From NCBI RefSeq assembly GCF_028640845.1, contig NC_080539.1:103938554-104002553 (forward strand): DNA of 64,000 nt. The letters are read 5' to 3'. The number at the start of each line of letters is the position of its first letter. Position 1 is the first letter of the stretch. The DNA comes from Ahaetulla prasina. Its lineage: Eukaryota > Chordata > Lepidosauria > Squamata > Colubridae. The position numbers and the translations under genes were made by a program. Shown in pieces: positions 1 to 12,852 of the stretch. The notes beneath the pieces are model-generated. The model was not told where the DNA came from. It did not search any database and was given only the letters and a program-made list of their open reading frames with translations.

Positions 1-1085
1 CTTTTGGACAGTATGTAGATATTGTTTATTTCTATGTCCCTGTTGATGGCTGATTTTGAGAGTGCCAGGCTTCCAGGAAGTCTCTAGCATTTTTAGATTT
101 AGCATAGTCTAGAACATCCTAGTTGAAACTATGGTGAAGTCTGTCCATATTTTCTGACTGTCCTTCATGGTAACTGTTACAGTTCTTACACTCTATGTTA
201 TAGATAGGTGACTCTTGTTTTTTTCTTCTGGGGCTATGGTCTGTTGGTTTACTTAATATGTTTTGGAAAGGTTTAATTGGTTTGTGTGCTACGGTGAAGC
301 CATGTGGTTGTAATAGTCTGTTGTTTGTTTGTGAGATCTTTTTGATGTATAGCAGTGTTATTCTTGTCATAGTTTGGATTGGTTATGCTGTAGTGGGTAG
401 ACACTTTTGTAAGATGTTGTATAGATGATCTGTTTCCTTTTTCTGATATTCAAGGATGCTGCAGTGTGTTTGTGCTTGTCAAAATAGTGTTCTTATATAA
501 TTTTTATTGTGGGAGGTTTGGTTGTTACTTTGGTAGTAGAGCACTTGATTAGTGTGGGTGGTTATAATAATTCCTGTTTGTAATTTGCTGACCTTGCCTC
601 TGTTGGTAAGGCGATCCAGGAAGGATAGATTGTTGGGGAGTTTTTCTTCCCTTGTTAATTTTCCTTAACAGATTGAAAATGTTGATAGTTTCATGTGTCT
701 TTTCTACTTGTTCCAATTGTATTATGATAAAGTTGTAGTCTACACACCAGATCTATATTTTGGGGTGTATGCATGGGAGTGCTATAGTTTCTAGGTGTTA
801 CATTATGATTTTTTGTTGTGAGTCCTCAGAGTGGTGATCTCATGAGTGTTCCTCTGATTTGTTGGTATATTTGTCCATCAAACTGAAAGTCGGTGGTAAG
901 GCATTGGTTGATGAGGTTCATGATTGCAAGTATTTTAATCTTAGTATATATATTTGATTAGGTTGGGTGTATTGTGCAGTAGTGCTGTCATGGATTCTTT
1001 TGCTAATTCTGGGTCTATGGATGCAAAGAGTGCTGAGACATTAAATGAAATCATGATCTCATCTTCTGAAACTCATTTCGCCCTA
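1..1085 (-). mobile_element. Penelope-like element relic (reverse transcriptase and GIY-YIG end)
   Basis: The broken - strand reading frames show a Penelope pattern. Near 900-1085 is 'YTQPNQIYILRLKYLQS', near 700-800 'QHLETIALP' and a decayed catalytic box (about 740, Cys-Val-Asp-Tyr where active copies have Tyr-Val-Asp-Asp). The intact stretch at 119-370 includes 'LQPHGFTVAHKPI' and 'YNIECKNCN', the start of the GIY-YIG endonuclease. Many stops, so inactive; it continues left of the window. Confidence 0.75.
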
Positions 1086-1106
1086 CTTGCTAAATAGCAT
1101 CTAGAC

Positions 1107-1345
1107 CAGTGATGGCTAACCTTTTTGCCATTGCGTGCCATAATTCTATGCGCCCTGCCCCCATGATAACCCCGCTTCTGGCAAGGCTCTGGAGGCTGGG
1201 GAAAGCAAACAAAGGGCCTTCCCCACCCCCCCACCTCCCGAGGCCCTCCAGAGGCAGGAAAAAGCCTGTTTCCCTACCGGAGCTGAGCTCGTGTGCCCAC
1301 CAATATGCCACCTGTGGCACACGTGCCAGAGGTTCGCCATTACGA
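1107..1345. mobile_element. hAT MITE with 8-bp target duplication
   Basis: Starts CAGTGATGGCTAACC and ends GGTTCGCCATTACGA as an imperfect inverted terminal repeat. The exact 8-bp direct repeat ATCTAGAC flanks it at 1099-1106 and 1346-1353. The interior is G+C-rich and non-coding. Confidence 0.85.
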
Positions 1346-1784
1346 ATCTAGACAATGAACATTTATATCATACTAAATTTCTTAGTTTTTAATAGTGTAG
1401 TCTACTGCATGCATATTCAGATACAATTATTAAATTCAGTAATATTTAGCCTTAGCTAAGAATTTCCACAATTGTAACCTAAAGGTATCATAGGGTTCAG
1501 AGTATCTAAACAGGGTGTCCTTCAGATATGTTTATAACTTCAAAAGGCAATTCTATTGTCTCTGGTGAGCATCAGAAGGAGAAAGGCTGTCCTTGCAACA
1601 ATATTTTCATTCTTCAAGAAGAATCTGCTTTGACTGTCTTTTGAACAGAAAGAAGAGATCTAAAGTAGAATAGACAAGTGATCCAGTCCCCATTAATTTG
1701 ATCATTGAATCTAGTTACTAAGTTTAGCTTAATGTGTGAATCTGGTTTGTGTGGTTCATGGTTTGGTGTGTTATGAGCTGGATA

Positions 1785-2027
1785 TAGGGGTGAAATCCAG
1801 CAGGTTCTGACAGGTTCTGGCAAACTGGTAGTGGAAATTTTGAGTAGTTTGGAGAAGTGGCAAATGCCATCTCTGGCTGGCCCCAGAGTGGGGTGGGAAT
1901 GGAGATTTTGCAATATCCTTCCCACAGGAGTGGAGAGGGAATGGGGATTTTGCAGTATCCTTCCCCTGCCACGCCCACCAAGCCACGCCCATAGAACCGG
2001 TAGTAAAAAAATTGGATTTCACCACTG
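1785..2027. mobile_element. hAT MITE (CAGGGGTGAAAT family) with 8-bp target duplication
   Basis: Ends TAGGGGTGAAAT… and …ATTTCACCACTG are inverted repeats. GCTGGATA flanks both sides (1777-1784, 2028-2035). It carries the 'CCACGCCCACCAAGCCACGCCC' type interior seen in other copies here. Confidence 0.88.
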
Positions 2028-2035
2028 GCTGGATA

Positions 2036-3261
2036 TCAGGATTAATTTGAGTTAATTAAGATAGATAGCCCATTGCTGCCATTGGCTAGAGCTGTTGTTT
2101 TTGTTTCTTAGTTGTCGGTAGCTTATATTTAATCAGCTTCAAAATCCATCAGTAGCACTTGGATGAAGCTCACCAGAAGAAAAAATACCCGGAAAGCATT
2201 AGATAAGATCTGACAGTTGTATAAACAATCGACTGTGATATTGCAGTCTCCTGTTCAGTGAAATCAATTTGGCAGATCTTGAACAGTATGCTTCAGAATA
2301 TTATTGCTGACTGTACTTCTTTCTGGTATGCACTAATTATATTGGCTTTTTGGAACAGAATATCAAATTATTGGACCCTTTCAAAACAACATTGCAAGAT
2401 CAGCTTGTCTCTTGAAAGGCAGATGGCAATTTTTATTTCTTTCTTTATTAGATTTTGGAGTGTATTATGGCTAAAAGCCGGTAAGGAAGCAGAGCAGCAC
2501 AGAGGTAATTGTTTGTTTTGTCTTGCTGGTTGGTTTGTCACTTCATGCCAAAGTGTTTTTTTATATGTTGTTCAACCTTTTTGTTTTTCTTTTGTTTGCT
2601 AGGAAACTCACTTCATTTTAAAAAGTTCTTTGCTAATGAAGTTTCTGACTCTTTAGGGGGTTGTACCCTAAATGTTTGCATGAATGTGGGCCCAATGTAT
2701 ACTTTCTTTCTCAGATATCACAATACGAGGGATGCTGCCACTCTTGAAGTGAATGAAGTTGAAAGCAAAGAGTCCTTCACATTGAACTTGACTCTTGGGT
2801 ATTACATAGATGCATTCATATAGTTTTCTTGGCAATGGCACGGAAATGCTTTGCTATTGATTTCTTCCAGGAATACAGAATTACTTTCAGTTAATTCTTT
2901 GAACAGCCACTATGCTCCACTTTGCTCCACTTTGCCTATTCACCCCATGCTGAAACATAGAAGAGGAAAGACATGAATGTCTACTGTAGTTGCTTCAGTA
3001 ACCTGTGTGCCCTAGGCCAACTCTTTTATTTTTGAGTATAGTATTTCAGTCAGTGTTGTATATAGGCCTAAATAATGCTTAGTTTCAGCTGCCCTCCCAG
3101 CAGCCGACATTAGAAGCCTATCCAGAACACATATTGCATCTCTTTCACTGCATTCCTACTGTCAGGGAGCCATAAGGTTGCCTGTCCTGTTGCTGGTCTT
3201 ATTATAGTTTATTTGAAACTTGCCAGAACATACTAAGTGGTTTCTGGGAGTTCAATAAGTA
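2036..3261. other. MAP7D2 intron 1, no recognised feature
   Basis: Short chance reading frames only (for example at 2258-2823 +). No splice-bordered exon, RNA gene or known repeat was seen. Confidence 0.4.
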
Positions 3262-3490
3262 AGAATTAAGGAGAAATTTCCTGACATTTAGAACAATTAA
3301 TCAGTGGAACAACTTGCCTCCAGAGGTTGTGAATGCTCCAACACTGGAAATTTTAAAGAAGGGATTGGATAACCATTTGTCTGAAGTGGTGTAGGGTTTC
3401 CTGGCTAAGCAGGGTGTTGGTTTAGAAGACATCCAAGGTCCTTTCCAACTTTGTTATTCTATTCTGTTCTGTTCTGTTCTGTTCTATATT
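3262..3490 (+). mobile_element. CR1 LINE 3' end
   Basis: The string from 'GGAGAAATTTCCTGAC' through 'CAATTAATCAGTGGAACAAC' to 'AAGGTCCTTTCCAACTTTG' is the standard CR1 3' segment. It ends in a short (TTCTG)n repeat at 3463-3486. 5'-truncated. Confidence 0.85.
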
Positions 3491-4263
3491 ATGTAAAATG
3501 GAGTTCCCTTCCTTTCCCTCCCCTTCCTACACTTCCTATAACTCAGTAGATTTAATCAGAATTTCAGTGAAAATTTTTTATTGGAGGGACCCAAAATGAA
3601 TGATTAAAGGCCAGATGAAATAGAAAATATGGTGTACAATAAGGCTAAAAACACTTTTTTACAGTCCCCTTACGAACTTAATGTTTTTAGTTATTTGCAC
3701 AATAAATATCTGAACTTGTATACAAGCTAAACATTTTTTTCAAAAAAATATTGTTTTCTTAGATGCAATATCCGAAGGTAACAATAGGCATTGAAACAAT
3801 TCATTTCAAAACAAAAGACTGCTTTATTAAAAGCTGTGTAATTTCAGTAAATTAACATGGCCCCAAACAATTCCCTGCCTTGTAATTTCAAACACTGTAG
3901 ATATAGACCTTGTTCTTGTGCTACTGAATTTTGTAGGTTCTCCCCCTTGCCTAATGTGCCTTCTTGCTGTCCTTCCTGCTGTATTTGCAGACCACTTTAA
4001 TATGTTCTAGGAGCATAATTAGGAAAAAGCAAGGCAACAGGAGGCTGTTACCGGTATATCACAAGATGCCTGTCTGGAAGCAGCAGGTATAATTGGATAG
4101 AATGTTTATATAATTCTTCAAAAGCTCCAGACTAGAAACAGCATGATGCTCGATTTTATAAAATTAGAGTAAGATTGAGGCTTTAAAAAGAGAAATTGAA
4201 CCCTTTGCCTTTTTACATTGATTGTATATGATTGTACATTATTGTTTGGCTGCAGGAAGCATA
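3491..4263. other. MAP7D2 intron 1, no recognised feature
   Basis: A+T-rich, unique-looking sequence with no supported gene or repeat. Confidence 0.35.
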
Positions 4264-4271
4264 GAGTAGAT

Positions 4272-4709
4272 CAGCGGTGTCAAACTCAAGGCCCGGGAGC
4301 CAGAGCTGGCCCACAGGGTACTTAGAGTTGGCCCGTGGGACCACCCTGGAAACAGCGAAGGACTGGCCTGTGGTGATTCTATCAGCAAAAACGGGCTCCT
4401 GAGCTCTGTTTTCGGCTGCCACAGCCTCCTGCAACCGTCTGCCAGTGAAAACGGAGCTTGGGAGGGCCACACTCGGGAGGGCCGCTCCCGAGCTCCATTT
4501 TCACTGGCAGAGGGTTGTAGGAGGCCGTGGAAGCCGAAAACGGAGCTCAGGAACCTGTTTTCGCTGACAGACCACTCGGGCCACTACAGGCCCCCCGACA
4601 GGAGTGATGTCAACCTGGCCATGCCCACCCTGGCCACACTCACCCCAGCCACCCGAGGTCAAACACAACCCTGATGCAGCCCTCAATGAAATCAAGTTTG
4701 ACATCCCTG
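4272..4709. mobile_element. hAT MITE (GTGTCAAACTC family)
   Basis: Inverted ends CAGCGGTGTCAAACTC… and …AAGTTTGACATCCCTG. Perfect 8-bp duplication GAGTAGAT at 4264-4271 and 4710-4717. The interior has several copies of 'GAGCTC.GTTTTC.CTG' in both orientations. Confidence 0.88.
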
Positions 4710-4937
4710 GAGTAGATGATCTGACACATAAGAACAGAAAACCAGGTTAGGGACAAACATAGTTCCCTAACTTATTAATTTAGCTGGACTTGCATAGTTG
4801 ACAGCATCATAATCTGCTCGAAGAACTTGAAGGCTAGAACTTGAATTTTTAATCATCTGAAGGCCTCATATATAATGTGAACTAGTTTTCTGAATGATTA
4901 AATGGGTGCTCAAGTAAATAAGTCATTTACTCTACAA

Positions 4938-5288
4938 CAGTGGTGAAATCCTCTGAAGTTTGCCATTGGTTCGCTATACACTCATGTGCAGTGCGTGCCA
5001 AATGCGCACTTCACACACAGGTGCTCCACAGGCACTACCGCGCAGCACAGAAAAAGGAGGCTTAAGGTAAGCAGAACATTAAGAGGGGGAACAGCTATGC
5101 TGTGCAATTTAGATTCGCAGAATTTCCTGCTTTCTGGTGAATTTAAATCGCGCGGCACAGCTGGTCATCCAAAATACCGGTTCGGATGTACCGGTAGCAT
5201 TTTTTTTTACTACCGGTTCACCTGAACTGGTAGTTTTTATTATTACTGGTCACCCGAACCGGTGCAAACTGGTAGCATTTTACCCCTG
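4938..5288. mobile_element. hAT MITE (CAGTGGTGAAAT family)
   Basis: Ends CAGTGGTGAAAT… and …ATTTTACCCCTG. A 6-bp direct repeat CTACAA abuts both ends (4932-4937, 5289-5294). The right half repeats 'ACCGGT' paired motifs. Confidence 0.78.
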
Positions 5289-5399
5289 CTACAAGCTGTG
5301 TCATGGGATGCATTGTAGAGAAACACATATTGAAACATAATTTACTTCAGCTACTTCAGTCATTCCATATTCAAGTGTAATTCAACTGCCACACTGCCA

Positions 5400-5505
5400 T
5401 CATATATTGAAGAGCAAATGGCCCAAGATCACCCAGTTGGCCTTGTGCCTAAGGTACAACTAGAACCCATAGTCTCCAAATTTCTAGCCTGGTGTAACCT
5501 GCACT
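5400..5505 (-). mobile_element. tRNA-derived SINE fragment
   Basis: 'GATCACCCAGTTGGCCTTGTGCCTAAGG' and '…TCTAGCCTGGTG' match, on the - strand, the SINE whose head reads 'GCCAGTTTGGTGTAGTGGTTAAGGC' in better copies here. Confidence 0.55.
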
Positions 5506-7160
5506 AAAATGGCTCTCATTTTAGCTTGCAATTATTTCTGGTATTTTCAGGAGACTTTAGAAATGACAAAATTTTCTTGGAGAAGATGGGATGTTGAAAA
5601 TTATATATATAAGTCTTATATGAAACAGTAGAAACTGGCATGAAAACAAGTAGATAGAATGTTAACAGGAAGAGAGGAGAGGAGAGGAGAGGAGTCTAAA
5701 GTCATATGAAAGCTAGAGAAGATGACCTTCAAGGTAAGGTAATTTCAGATAGTAGAACATTAGAAGGCAAGTTTAATGGATGTATTATGCATTATGACCT
5801 TTCAACAAAAAATAAAAATGGAATAGGATTCATTCATTATTTATAATCTGTCTTTCCTATTTTTCTTTATCACAGTTCCTGTGTGATAGGTTAGGATGAG
5901 AGAAAATATTCAGTCATCCACCCGGTTCTGGATTGAGAAGGAACATGAATCAGAATTATGTGGCTTGTGTAGCTTGCCATAGCTATTGTGACAGGACCAT
6001 TCTTCTCTAGAAAGCATTTTCCAGATAGACATCTTTCTCCAGGCCTTTGCTAAATATTTTTGAGCAGGGCTCAGAAATTACAACAAATCCTGGCCAACAC
6101 ATTCATATACCAGCCACAAGTAACAGTGAATCCAGGAGGATTCTTGGGTTATGGACCTACTGTTTCAGATGTAGCCTCTTCCTCTTAAGATAAAAATAGG
6201 GCTAATAGATAGCCATAACTAACCAACAATCCCTGCTAAGATGCAGCTTTAGACTGCTTTGGTCTCAACTTGCAAAGGTGATCCAGGAAGATAGTTTGAT
6301 GGGTAGCATTGAAGAGAGCCAAGAAATCTCATAAGGCCAAGCAGGATGCATTATCCAGATCCCAACAAAAGTAATCCACTTGAACGACCAATGCCATTTC
6401 TATCCTGTGCCAGATTGGAACCTGACTGGAAGTGGTCTAGATAACCTACTTCTTCTAGTCTAGGGCATTCTAATTTTCCACCATCTCCTTAAAAACCTTC
6501 CATCAAATGTGGGATTGGAGATTGGGCAATACCTAGCCAGTTATATGAATGAAGTTTTTCCCATCCTTTTTCAAGACTGCAGCTTCTCAAGAGCTAAGAT
6601 CTTCTTTCCTCTGAAATAGCACACCTATTACTATTATTGTGCAAAAACTAATTTACTTTCATCGGAGCCAAATCTTTTATTTTCTAATCACTTTTTGAAA
6701 TTGCCTGTTAACTCTTCTAAACCTATTAAATACAATCAGAACAACAGATTTAAAAAGTCTTTTTATAGTGAGTTTGTCTTCAACTCTGAACAAAAGAAAA
6801 ATTAATTAAAAGCTTAAGAACTTAAAGAATTTAAAATAAACAGCAAAAAGCTAAATAAGATTTTGATCTAAGAAAGCTATAAATCAACTAAGAGTCCAGA
6901 TAAATTGGAAATATTGACCTTTATTTTAAGATTTTTGGGAATTAACTATAAAATAATTTCTTATGGAAAATAGACTTGTTTTGGTTATCCTGGCAAGTGT
7001 GAATCATAATAAAATATGAGTGATAATTTTAGAAACTAGATTCTTCAGGGGACTGAAGATTTTAAGCAGAAGAAAAAAGAGGAGATGCTAAGATTTGGAT
7101 GAGAAATTTCAGGAGCCCCTTAATTGGAGGATAAATTCATTAATTATCAGTTCAATTTTT
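5506..7160. other. MAP7D2 intron 1, no recognised feature
   Basis: A short (GGAGA)n run near 5671-5692; otherwise unique-looking A+T-rich sequence. Confidence 0.35.
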
Positions 7161-7170
7161 CCTATTGTAT

Positions 7171-9280
7171 ATAGAATAGAATAGAATTTTTTTTTAATTG
7201 GCCAAGTGTGATTGGACACACAAGGAATTTGTGTTGGTGCATATGCTCTCAGTGTACATAAAAGAAAAGATACGTTCATCAAGATACAACATTTACAACA
7301 CAAATGATGGTCAATATATCTATATAAATCATAAGGACTGCCAGCAACAAAGTTACAGTCATAAGTGGAAAGAGATGGGTGATGGGAACGATGAGAAGAT
7401 AATAGTAGTGCAGATTTAGTAAATAGTTTGACAGTGTTGAAGGAATTAATTGTTTAGCAGAGTGATGGCCTTTGGGAAAAAACTGTTCTTGTGTCTAGTT
7501 TTTCTGGTGTACAGTGCTCTATAGCGTCGTTTTGAGGGTAGGAGTTGAAACAGTTTATGTCCTGGATGTGAGGGATTTGTAAATATTTTCATGGCCCTCT
7601 TCTTGATTCGTGAAGTATACAGGTCCTCAATGGAAGGCAGGTTGGTAGTAATTATTTTTTCTGCAGTTCTAATTATCTTCTGAAGTCTGTGTCTTTCTTG
7701 TTGGGTTGCAGAACCGAACCAGACAGTTATAGAGGTGCAAATGACAGACTTAATAATTCCTCTGTAGAACTGAATCAACAGCTCCTTGGGCAGTTTGAGC
7801 TTACTGAGTTGGCGCAGAAAGAACATTCTTTGTTGTCCTTTTTTGATGATGTTTTTGATGTTAGCTGTCCATTTTAGATCTTGCGATATGATAGAACCTA
7901 GAAATTTAAAGGTTTCTACTGTTGATACTGTGTTGTCTAGTATTGAGGTGGAAGTATGGAAGGGTTTCTCCTAAAGTCTACCACCATTTCTGCGGTTTTG
8001 AGCGTGTTCAGTTCCAGATTGTTTTGGTTGCACCACAAGGCTAGTCGTTCGACCTCTCGTCTATATGCGGATTCGTCATTGTCTCAAATGAGACCAATCA
8101 CTGTTGTGTCATCTGCGAACTTCAGTAGCTTGACAGATGGATCGTTGGAGATGCAGTCATTGGTATACAGAGAGAAGAGAAGTGGGGAGAGCACACAGCC
8201 TTGGGGGGCCCCTGTGCTAATTGTACAGGTATTTGATGTGATCTTGCTTAGCTTCACCTGCTGCTTCCTGTTTGTTAGAAAGCTTGTGATCCACTTACAA
8301 GTCTGTTCTTCTAAACTGTAACTGGTTTAGCTTAGTTAGAAGAGTGTCTGGAATGATGGTATTGAATGCTGAACTAAAGTCTACAAAAAGGACCCTTGCA
8401 TAGGTCTTTGGAGACTCAAGATGTTGTAGGATGTAGTGCAGAGCCATATTAACAGCATCATCTGTTGATCTATTTGCTTGGTATGCAAATTGCAAGGGTC
8501 TAACAGCGGACCTGTGATGGTTTTCAAGTAGGAAAGCACTAGCCTTTCAAAGGTTTTCATGACTACAGATGTTAAAGCAACTGGTCTGTAGTCATTCAGT
8601 TCCTTGATGGTGGGCTTCTTCGGCACTGGGATGATGGTAGAGCGTTTGAAGCAAGAAGGAACATAGCACATCTCTAGTGATTTATTGAAAAGATGGGGGT
8701 CAATTGGTCAGCACAGACTTTTAAGCAAGAAGGAGTTATCTTGTCTGGGCCTGGAGCTTTTCCTGGCTTTTGTCTGTGAAATAGGTCCTGCACTTCCTTT
8801 TCTGTGATCACTAGGGGTTGTGAACCCAATGAAATGGGGTCAGTTGTAGGAGGCTTGGCTGTTTTTGGTGTGTCTGAGATGGGGGTTGTGGAGATAGGTG
8901 GCTGTAGTTTCCTTTCAAACCTGCAGTAAAACTCATTCAGGTCATCTGCCAGTTGTTGATTACCTTCAGCCTGGGAAGGAGGTTTGCCATAGCCGGTGAT
9001 ATTTTTAAGAGTTTTCCACATGTTTGCTGGTTCATTTGCTGAAAACTGATTCTTTAGATTTTCAGAGTAGCTTCTTTTTGCTGCTCTGATCTCCCTTGTT
9101 AGTGCATTTCTGGCCTGATTGTACAGCATTTTATCACCTTTTCTGTAGGCTTCTTCTTTGGAATGTCATAGCTGCTTAAGTTTAGGTGTGAACCAAGGTT
9201 TGTTGTTACTGTATATTCGCAAGTTCCTTGTAGGTAAACATAGGTCTTCACAGACAAAGAGATATCTTCACATATCTCTC
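7171..9280 (-). mobile_element. L3/L2-group CR1-superfamily LINE, 3' two kilobases, degenerate
   Basis: Right to left, - strand frames give the linker ('NALTREIRAAKRSYSENLK', 'LADDLNEFYCRFE'), the fingers/palm of reverse transcriptase ('[21 protein letters not shown]'), '[12 protein letters not shown]' and the C-terminal part ('LPKELLIQFYRGIIKS', 'RRYRALYTRKTRHKNSF'). Frameshifts and stops break the frame several times, and the YADD-box region is damaged. The 3' terminus at 7171 abuts a short (AGAAT)n repeat. Confidence 0.85.
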
Positions 9281-10217
9281 TGTCTTCTACCAAGATGTGT
9301 TTTTTTCTCAAACAAGACTTCTTTTTTTTGCATTTGCATTTGCAAAGTACAAATAATATATTCAGCACAGGAAAAATTAGTGTTGGGAGCAGTGCTGTGC
9401 CCAGCGGTGTTTCTTTTGCTTTGGTTGGTGAAATGTTTCTGTTAAATATTTTGGCTCTTGTTGCTTGGCATCCCATTGTGCTCAACCCTGACCTGCTCTA
9501 ACCTGCCCAAAATTGTGCTTTCTGTACCTCTTCTACATACTTTTTGTAGGAGAATGCTTTATGGTGGGAGTATTATGCAATCTGGACTATTGGGCTGAAA
9601 ACCAAATTCAGCCTGCGTATAGCTTAAGTGTGGAATGTGGAGCAGATTTGGGGAGAGAGGAGGTAAGTACCATAGACAATCTTCTGTATTTGGAGAAGAG
9701 TATGAGACAAACAGATTATTAAATATTTTTTATTTCTACTTGTAAAAGGTGATGAAATGTTGTTGGAAATGGCTGTTCCCTGATTTACGTAACATTCAAA
9801 TCTAGACATCATGTGTGATCATAATTTATAGAGTATAATTTTATGGGATAAAATAGAGAATGAGCTAACCAGTATAATATAGTCCTGCAAGTCTGTCACC
9901 AGACTGAATTAAAAGAGAGAGACAGAGAGAATTAAGGCAAAATCTCTACTCTTACAACGGAATCTTTCATATTAAATAATAAAGTTACTTATGCATAATA
10001 AGTATTTAAGAAGCTGAATAACAGCAAGTTTATCGTATGAAAACTAGGAGAAAGTAAATGGAAGGAAATAAACCACATAACTGGAAAAGGAGACATTTAA
10101 ATAAGTGTATTGCAAGTTTGTCAGGTTTTTTCTTTTTTTATCATAGTTCTGCACAGTTGTTTGCTACCTCAATTTTCGTGTGTCCTCTACTACTGTTAGC
10201 AATATAAACAGCTACTA
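9281..10217. other. MAP7D2 intron 1, no recognised feature
   Basis: Unique-looking sequence; no exon with matching splice sites and phase was found. Confidence 0.35.
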
Positions 10218-10733
10218 TCCTGTTTTCCCGAAAATAAGACATCCCCTAATAATAAACCCAATCAGGATTTATTATTGAGTGCATGTGCTAAAATAAGCCC
10301 CCCCCGAAAATAAGTCCTCCCCGAAAATTTTTAAACGCATGCGCAGCCAGTCCACACCATAATCCTAAAAGCTTTAACCAAAAACTTTCCACTATTGACC
10401 TCACCCCATTTCTAAGAGGATCATAAGGGGCGTGCATAAGCGCACAAATGTGCCTACCGTTCCTGTCCTATTGTTTTTCTTTTCTTCTTCCTATATATAT
10501 ATAGATGCTTATACCTCCCAATATTTACTCATATATATGTTTATATACTATAAAATCTTTTTATATGATGTTGTGACAAAATAAAAAAATAAAAAAATAA
10601 ATAAAATAAAAAAATATCCGATGGTTTCCACCACGTGCCCCAAAATAATAAGACCTCCCTGAAAATAAAGCTAAGTGCTTATTCCGGGGTTCAAAAAAAT
10701 ATAAGACAGGGTCTTATTTTCAGGAAAACACAG
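10218..10733. mobile_element. Tc1/mariner-type MITE ('AAAATAAGAC' family)
   Basis: Ends TCCTGTTTTCCCGAAAATAAGAC… and …GTCTTATTTTCAGGAAAACACAG are inverted repeats flanked by TA on both sides. The centre carries a young-looking A-rich (AAAAT)n stretch at 10575-10612. Confidence 0.8.
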
Positions 10734-11449
10734 TACACGTTGAAGTGTTCCTCATGAGTCTCTTCAGGATATCCTGCCCTTGAAGATAAATGGATGTTGG
10801 CTTGGGGATGAGGCCATTATTATAGCATTTTCCTGTATCTGGAATAGTATTCCCAGATGGTTCACTTGGGCTGTACTTTTAGAAAAAGTTTTGATGCCAG
10901 AATGACTATAAAATTTATTTTTCTGGACCTTTTGAAATAGTGTTTTAATTAGATATGAAGCCATAGTACTGTTTACCCATCAGAATTTTAATTTAACTAC
11001 TCAATTATTTTATACACGTTATTGCAGATTTCCTTTTAAAAAGTAATTAGTTTTCCTGAAGGATATTGCTAAAGAACACACTATAAATAGAAATATGATA
11101 GCACTATATGAAGTCTGTATTAAAAAAAAATGAAGTTGAGATTGCAATGAGGGCACCTACCAGAAGCAATTGTTGTGAACTCTAGTTGATACAACTGGAC
11201 CAATTTCAGATATTGTGCTATCTTTCCACCTTGAGTGATTGACTTTGAATTTTAATCCTTCTTCGGTTTACTGAAAATTGTAATCAGAATGCCTGGAATG
11301 ATGTATGAAGTTCATCCCAGGTGTACTGAGGTTAAAGATCATGAACACATGGGAAAACATTTTAAAAGCTACATGTTGCAGGGGAAAGCATTAGGAATTG
11401 TAGAAATAAATGGTAGATAATTATATTGACACATTAAAAAGACTTTAAG

Positions 11450-11707
11450 CATGGTGGGCGTGGCTTGGTGGGTGTGGCTTGGTGGGCATAGCAGGGGAAA
11501 GATACTTCAAAATCCCCATTCCCTCCCTACTCCTGGGAGAAGAATATTGCAAAATCTCCATTCCCACCCCACTCTGGGGCCAGCTAGAGATGGTATGTGC
11601 CATTTCTCCGAACTACTCAAAATTTCCGCTCGCGGTTCTCCAAACTACTCAAAATTTCCACTACCAGTTTGCCAGAACCTGTCAGAACCTGCTGGATTTC
11701 ACCCCTG
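11450..11707. mobile_element. hAT MITE (CAGGGGTGAAAT family) with one terminus deleted
   Basis: The right end is '…GGATTTCACCCCTG'; the 8-bp duplication ACTTTAAG flanks at 11442-11449 and 11708-11715. The left end begins CATGGTGGGCGTGG, lacking the expected 'AGGGGTGAAAT' plus adjacent bases. The 'CTACTCAAAATTTCC' unit inside is duplicated (11611-11627 and 11645-11661). Confidence 0.83.
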
Positions 11708-12387
11708 ACTTTAAGCGGATAATTAAAATCTTAAGCCATTTGTACAAAGAAATGTTCATGCTAATTGCTTCTTTTTAAAACATGATTTTAGAAAAAGAAT
11801 AACTTTCAAACACTTTATTATCAGAAGCTCAGCTCTCTTTGCCATGCCTTATCTTTTCTGAAATTGCTTCTTTTGAACTGGAAAGAAATACAGTTTATTG
11901 GCTTTTGGTTTCAGCCAATGTTATGAATTACAGATTTATTCTGGTTTTATATCAGTGATTAAATAGGAACTTCAGAGAGGAATAAAGATAAGAAAAAAAA
12001 ACCCTTGACTAAAGTTCTTTTCCATGCAGTGTTCTTGGAAGGGTTGCATAAGTGCTTGTGTTACCTTTTTTCCAAGATGGTTTGTTGTTGTGTTTTTACT
12101 TTCCAATCTATCCAACAGCCTGGTAATTTCCAAGTGATTTCTAATCCCTTTGTAATATTAATCAAGAGTTTATCTTATTCTGCTTCTTAGTTCAGACGAA
12201 GTCAACAAAGTGAGGCTATCTTAGCTTTATGTCCACTTGATAGTAAATGCATGATATCAGTTGCAACTCCAATGAATTGCCAGACTACATCATTGAAGCA
12301 GTGTGTGTGTAGATCTATACAGCAGCTTTACAATATCCTGTTTGAATGCTTTAGTATTAAACCTGAAATTAGGAAAACAATACAATA

Positions 12388-12852
12388 CAGATAGTCCTTC
12401 CTTAGTGATATACTAAATTACGATGACACCCCCGCAAAAAAATCTATTTACGTCCTGTTCCATAGTTTCGGCAACTGAACCCACCCCTTTGGTCCCATGA
12501 CCACAGTTTGGGAATAGCTACCAGAGCACCTTCACGGGCAATTTATGACTTTGGGGCTGGTTTCTAGCAAAAAAACTCCCAAAGGAATACATAGATTCAC
12601 TTAAGGACCATGCTTAATGACTGTGTCAAAGAAATGTTGTGAAATTAGATCTGGTCAGGTAGGTGTCTTGACTTACGATCATCATTTTTTTTGTTTTTTT
12701 GTTTGTTTACATTTATATCCCGCCCTTCTCCGAAGACTCAGGGTGGCTTACAGTGTGTAAGGCAATAGTCTCATTCTATTTGTATATTTACAAAGTCAAC
12801 TTATCATGACTTACAAGGGGAATTCCGTTAAAGTCATAAGTCAAGGATTACC
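12388..12852. mobile_element. Tc1/mariner-type MITE ('CAGGTAGTCCTCGACTTAC' family) with nested SINE tail
   Basis: Ends CAGATAGTCCTTCC… and …AAGTCAAGGATTACC with TA at both borders. The interior matches the 'TTAATGACTGT' and 'GGTCATG' type blocks of other copies. A 3' SINE/LINE tail is inserted at about 12690-12797. Confidence 0.75.
12690..12797 (-). mobile_element. SINE 3' tail with LINE-type hairpin
   Basis: 'TTATATCCCGCCCTTCTCCGAAGACTCAGGGTGGCTTACA' followed by 'GTGTAAGGCAATAGTCTCATTCTATTTGTATATTTACAAAG'. The same string occurs reversed at 40598-40735. Confidence 0.7.

Noticed and set aside
1109..1351. G+C-rich block as a possible CpG island or promoter of MAP7D2
   Set aside because: It is a hAT MITE with a perfect 8-bp target duplication. 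No true CpG island is seen before 16097, so the promoter is outside the window.
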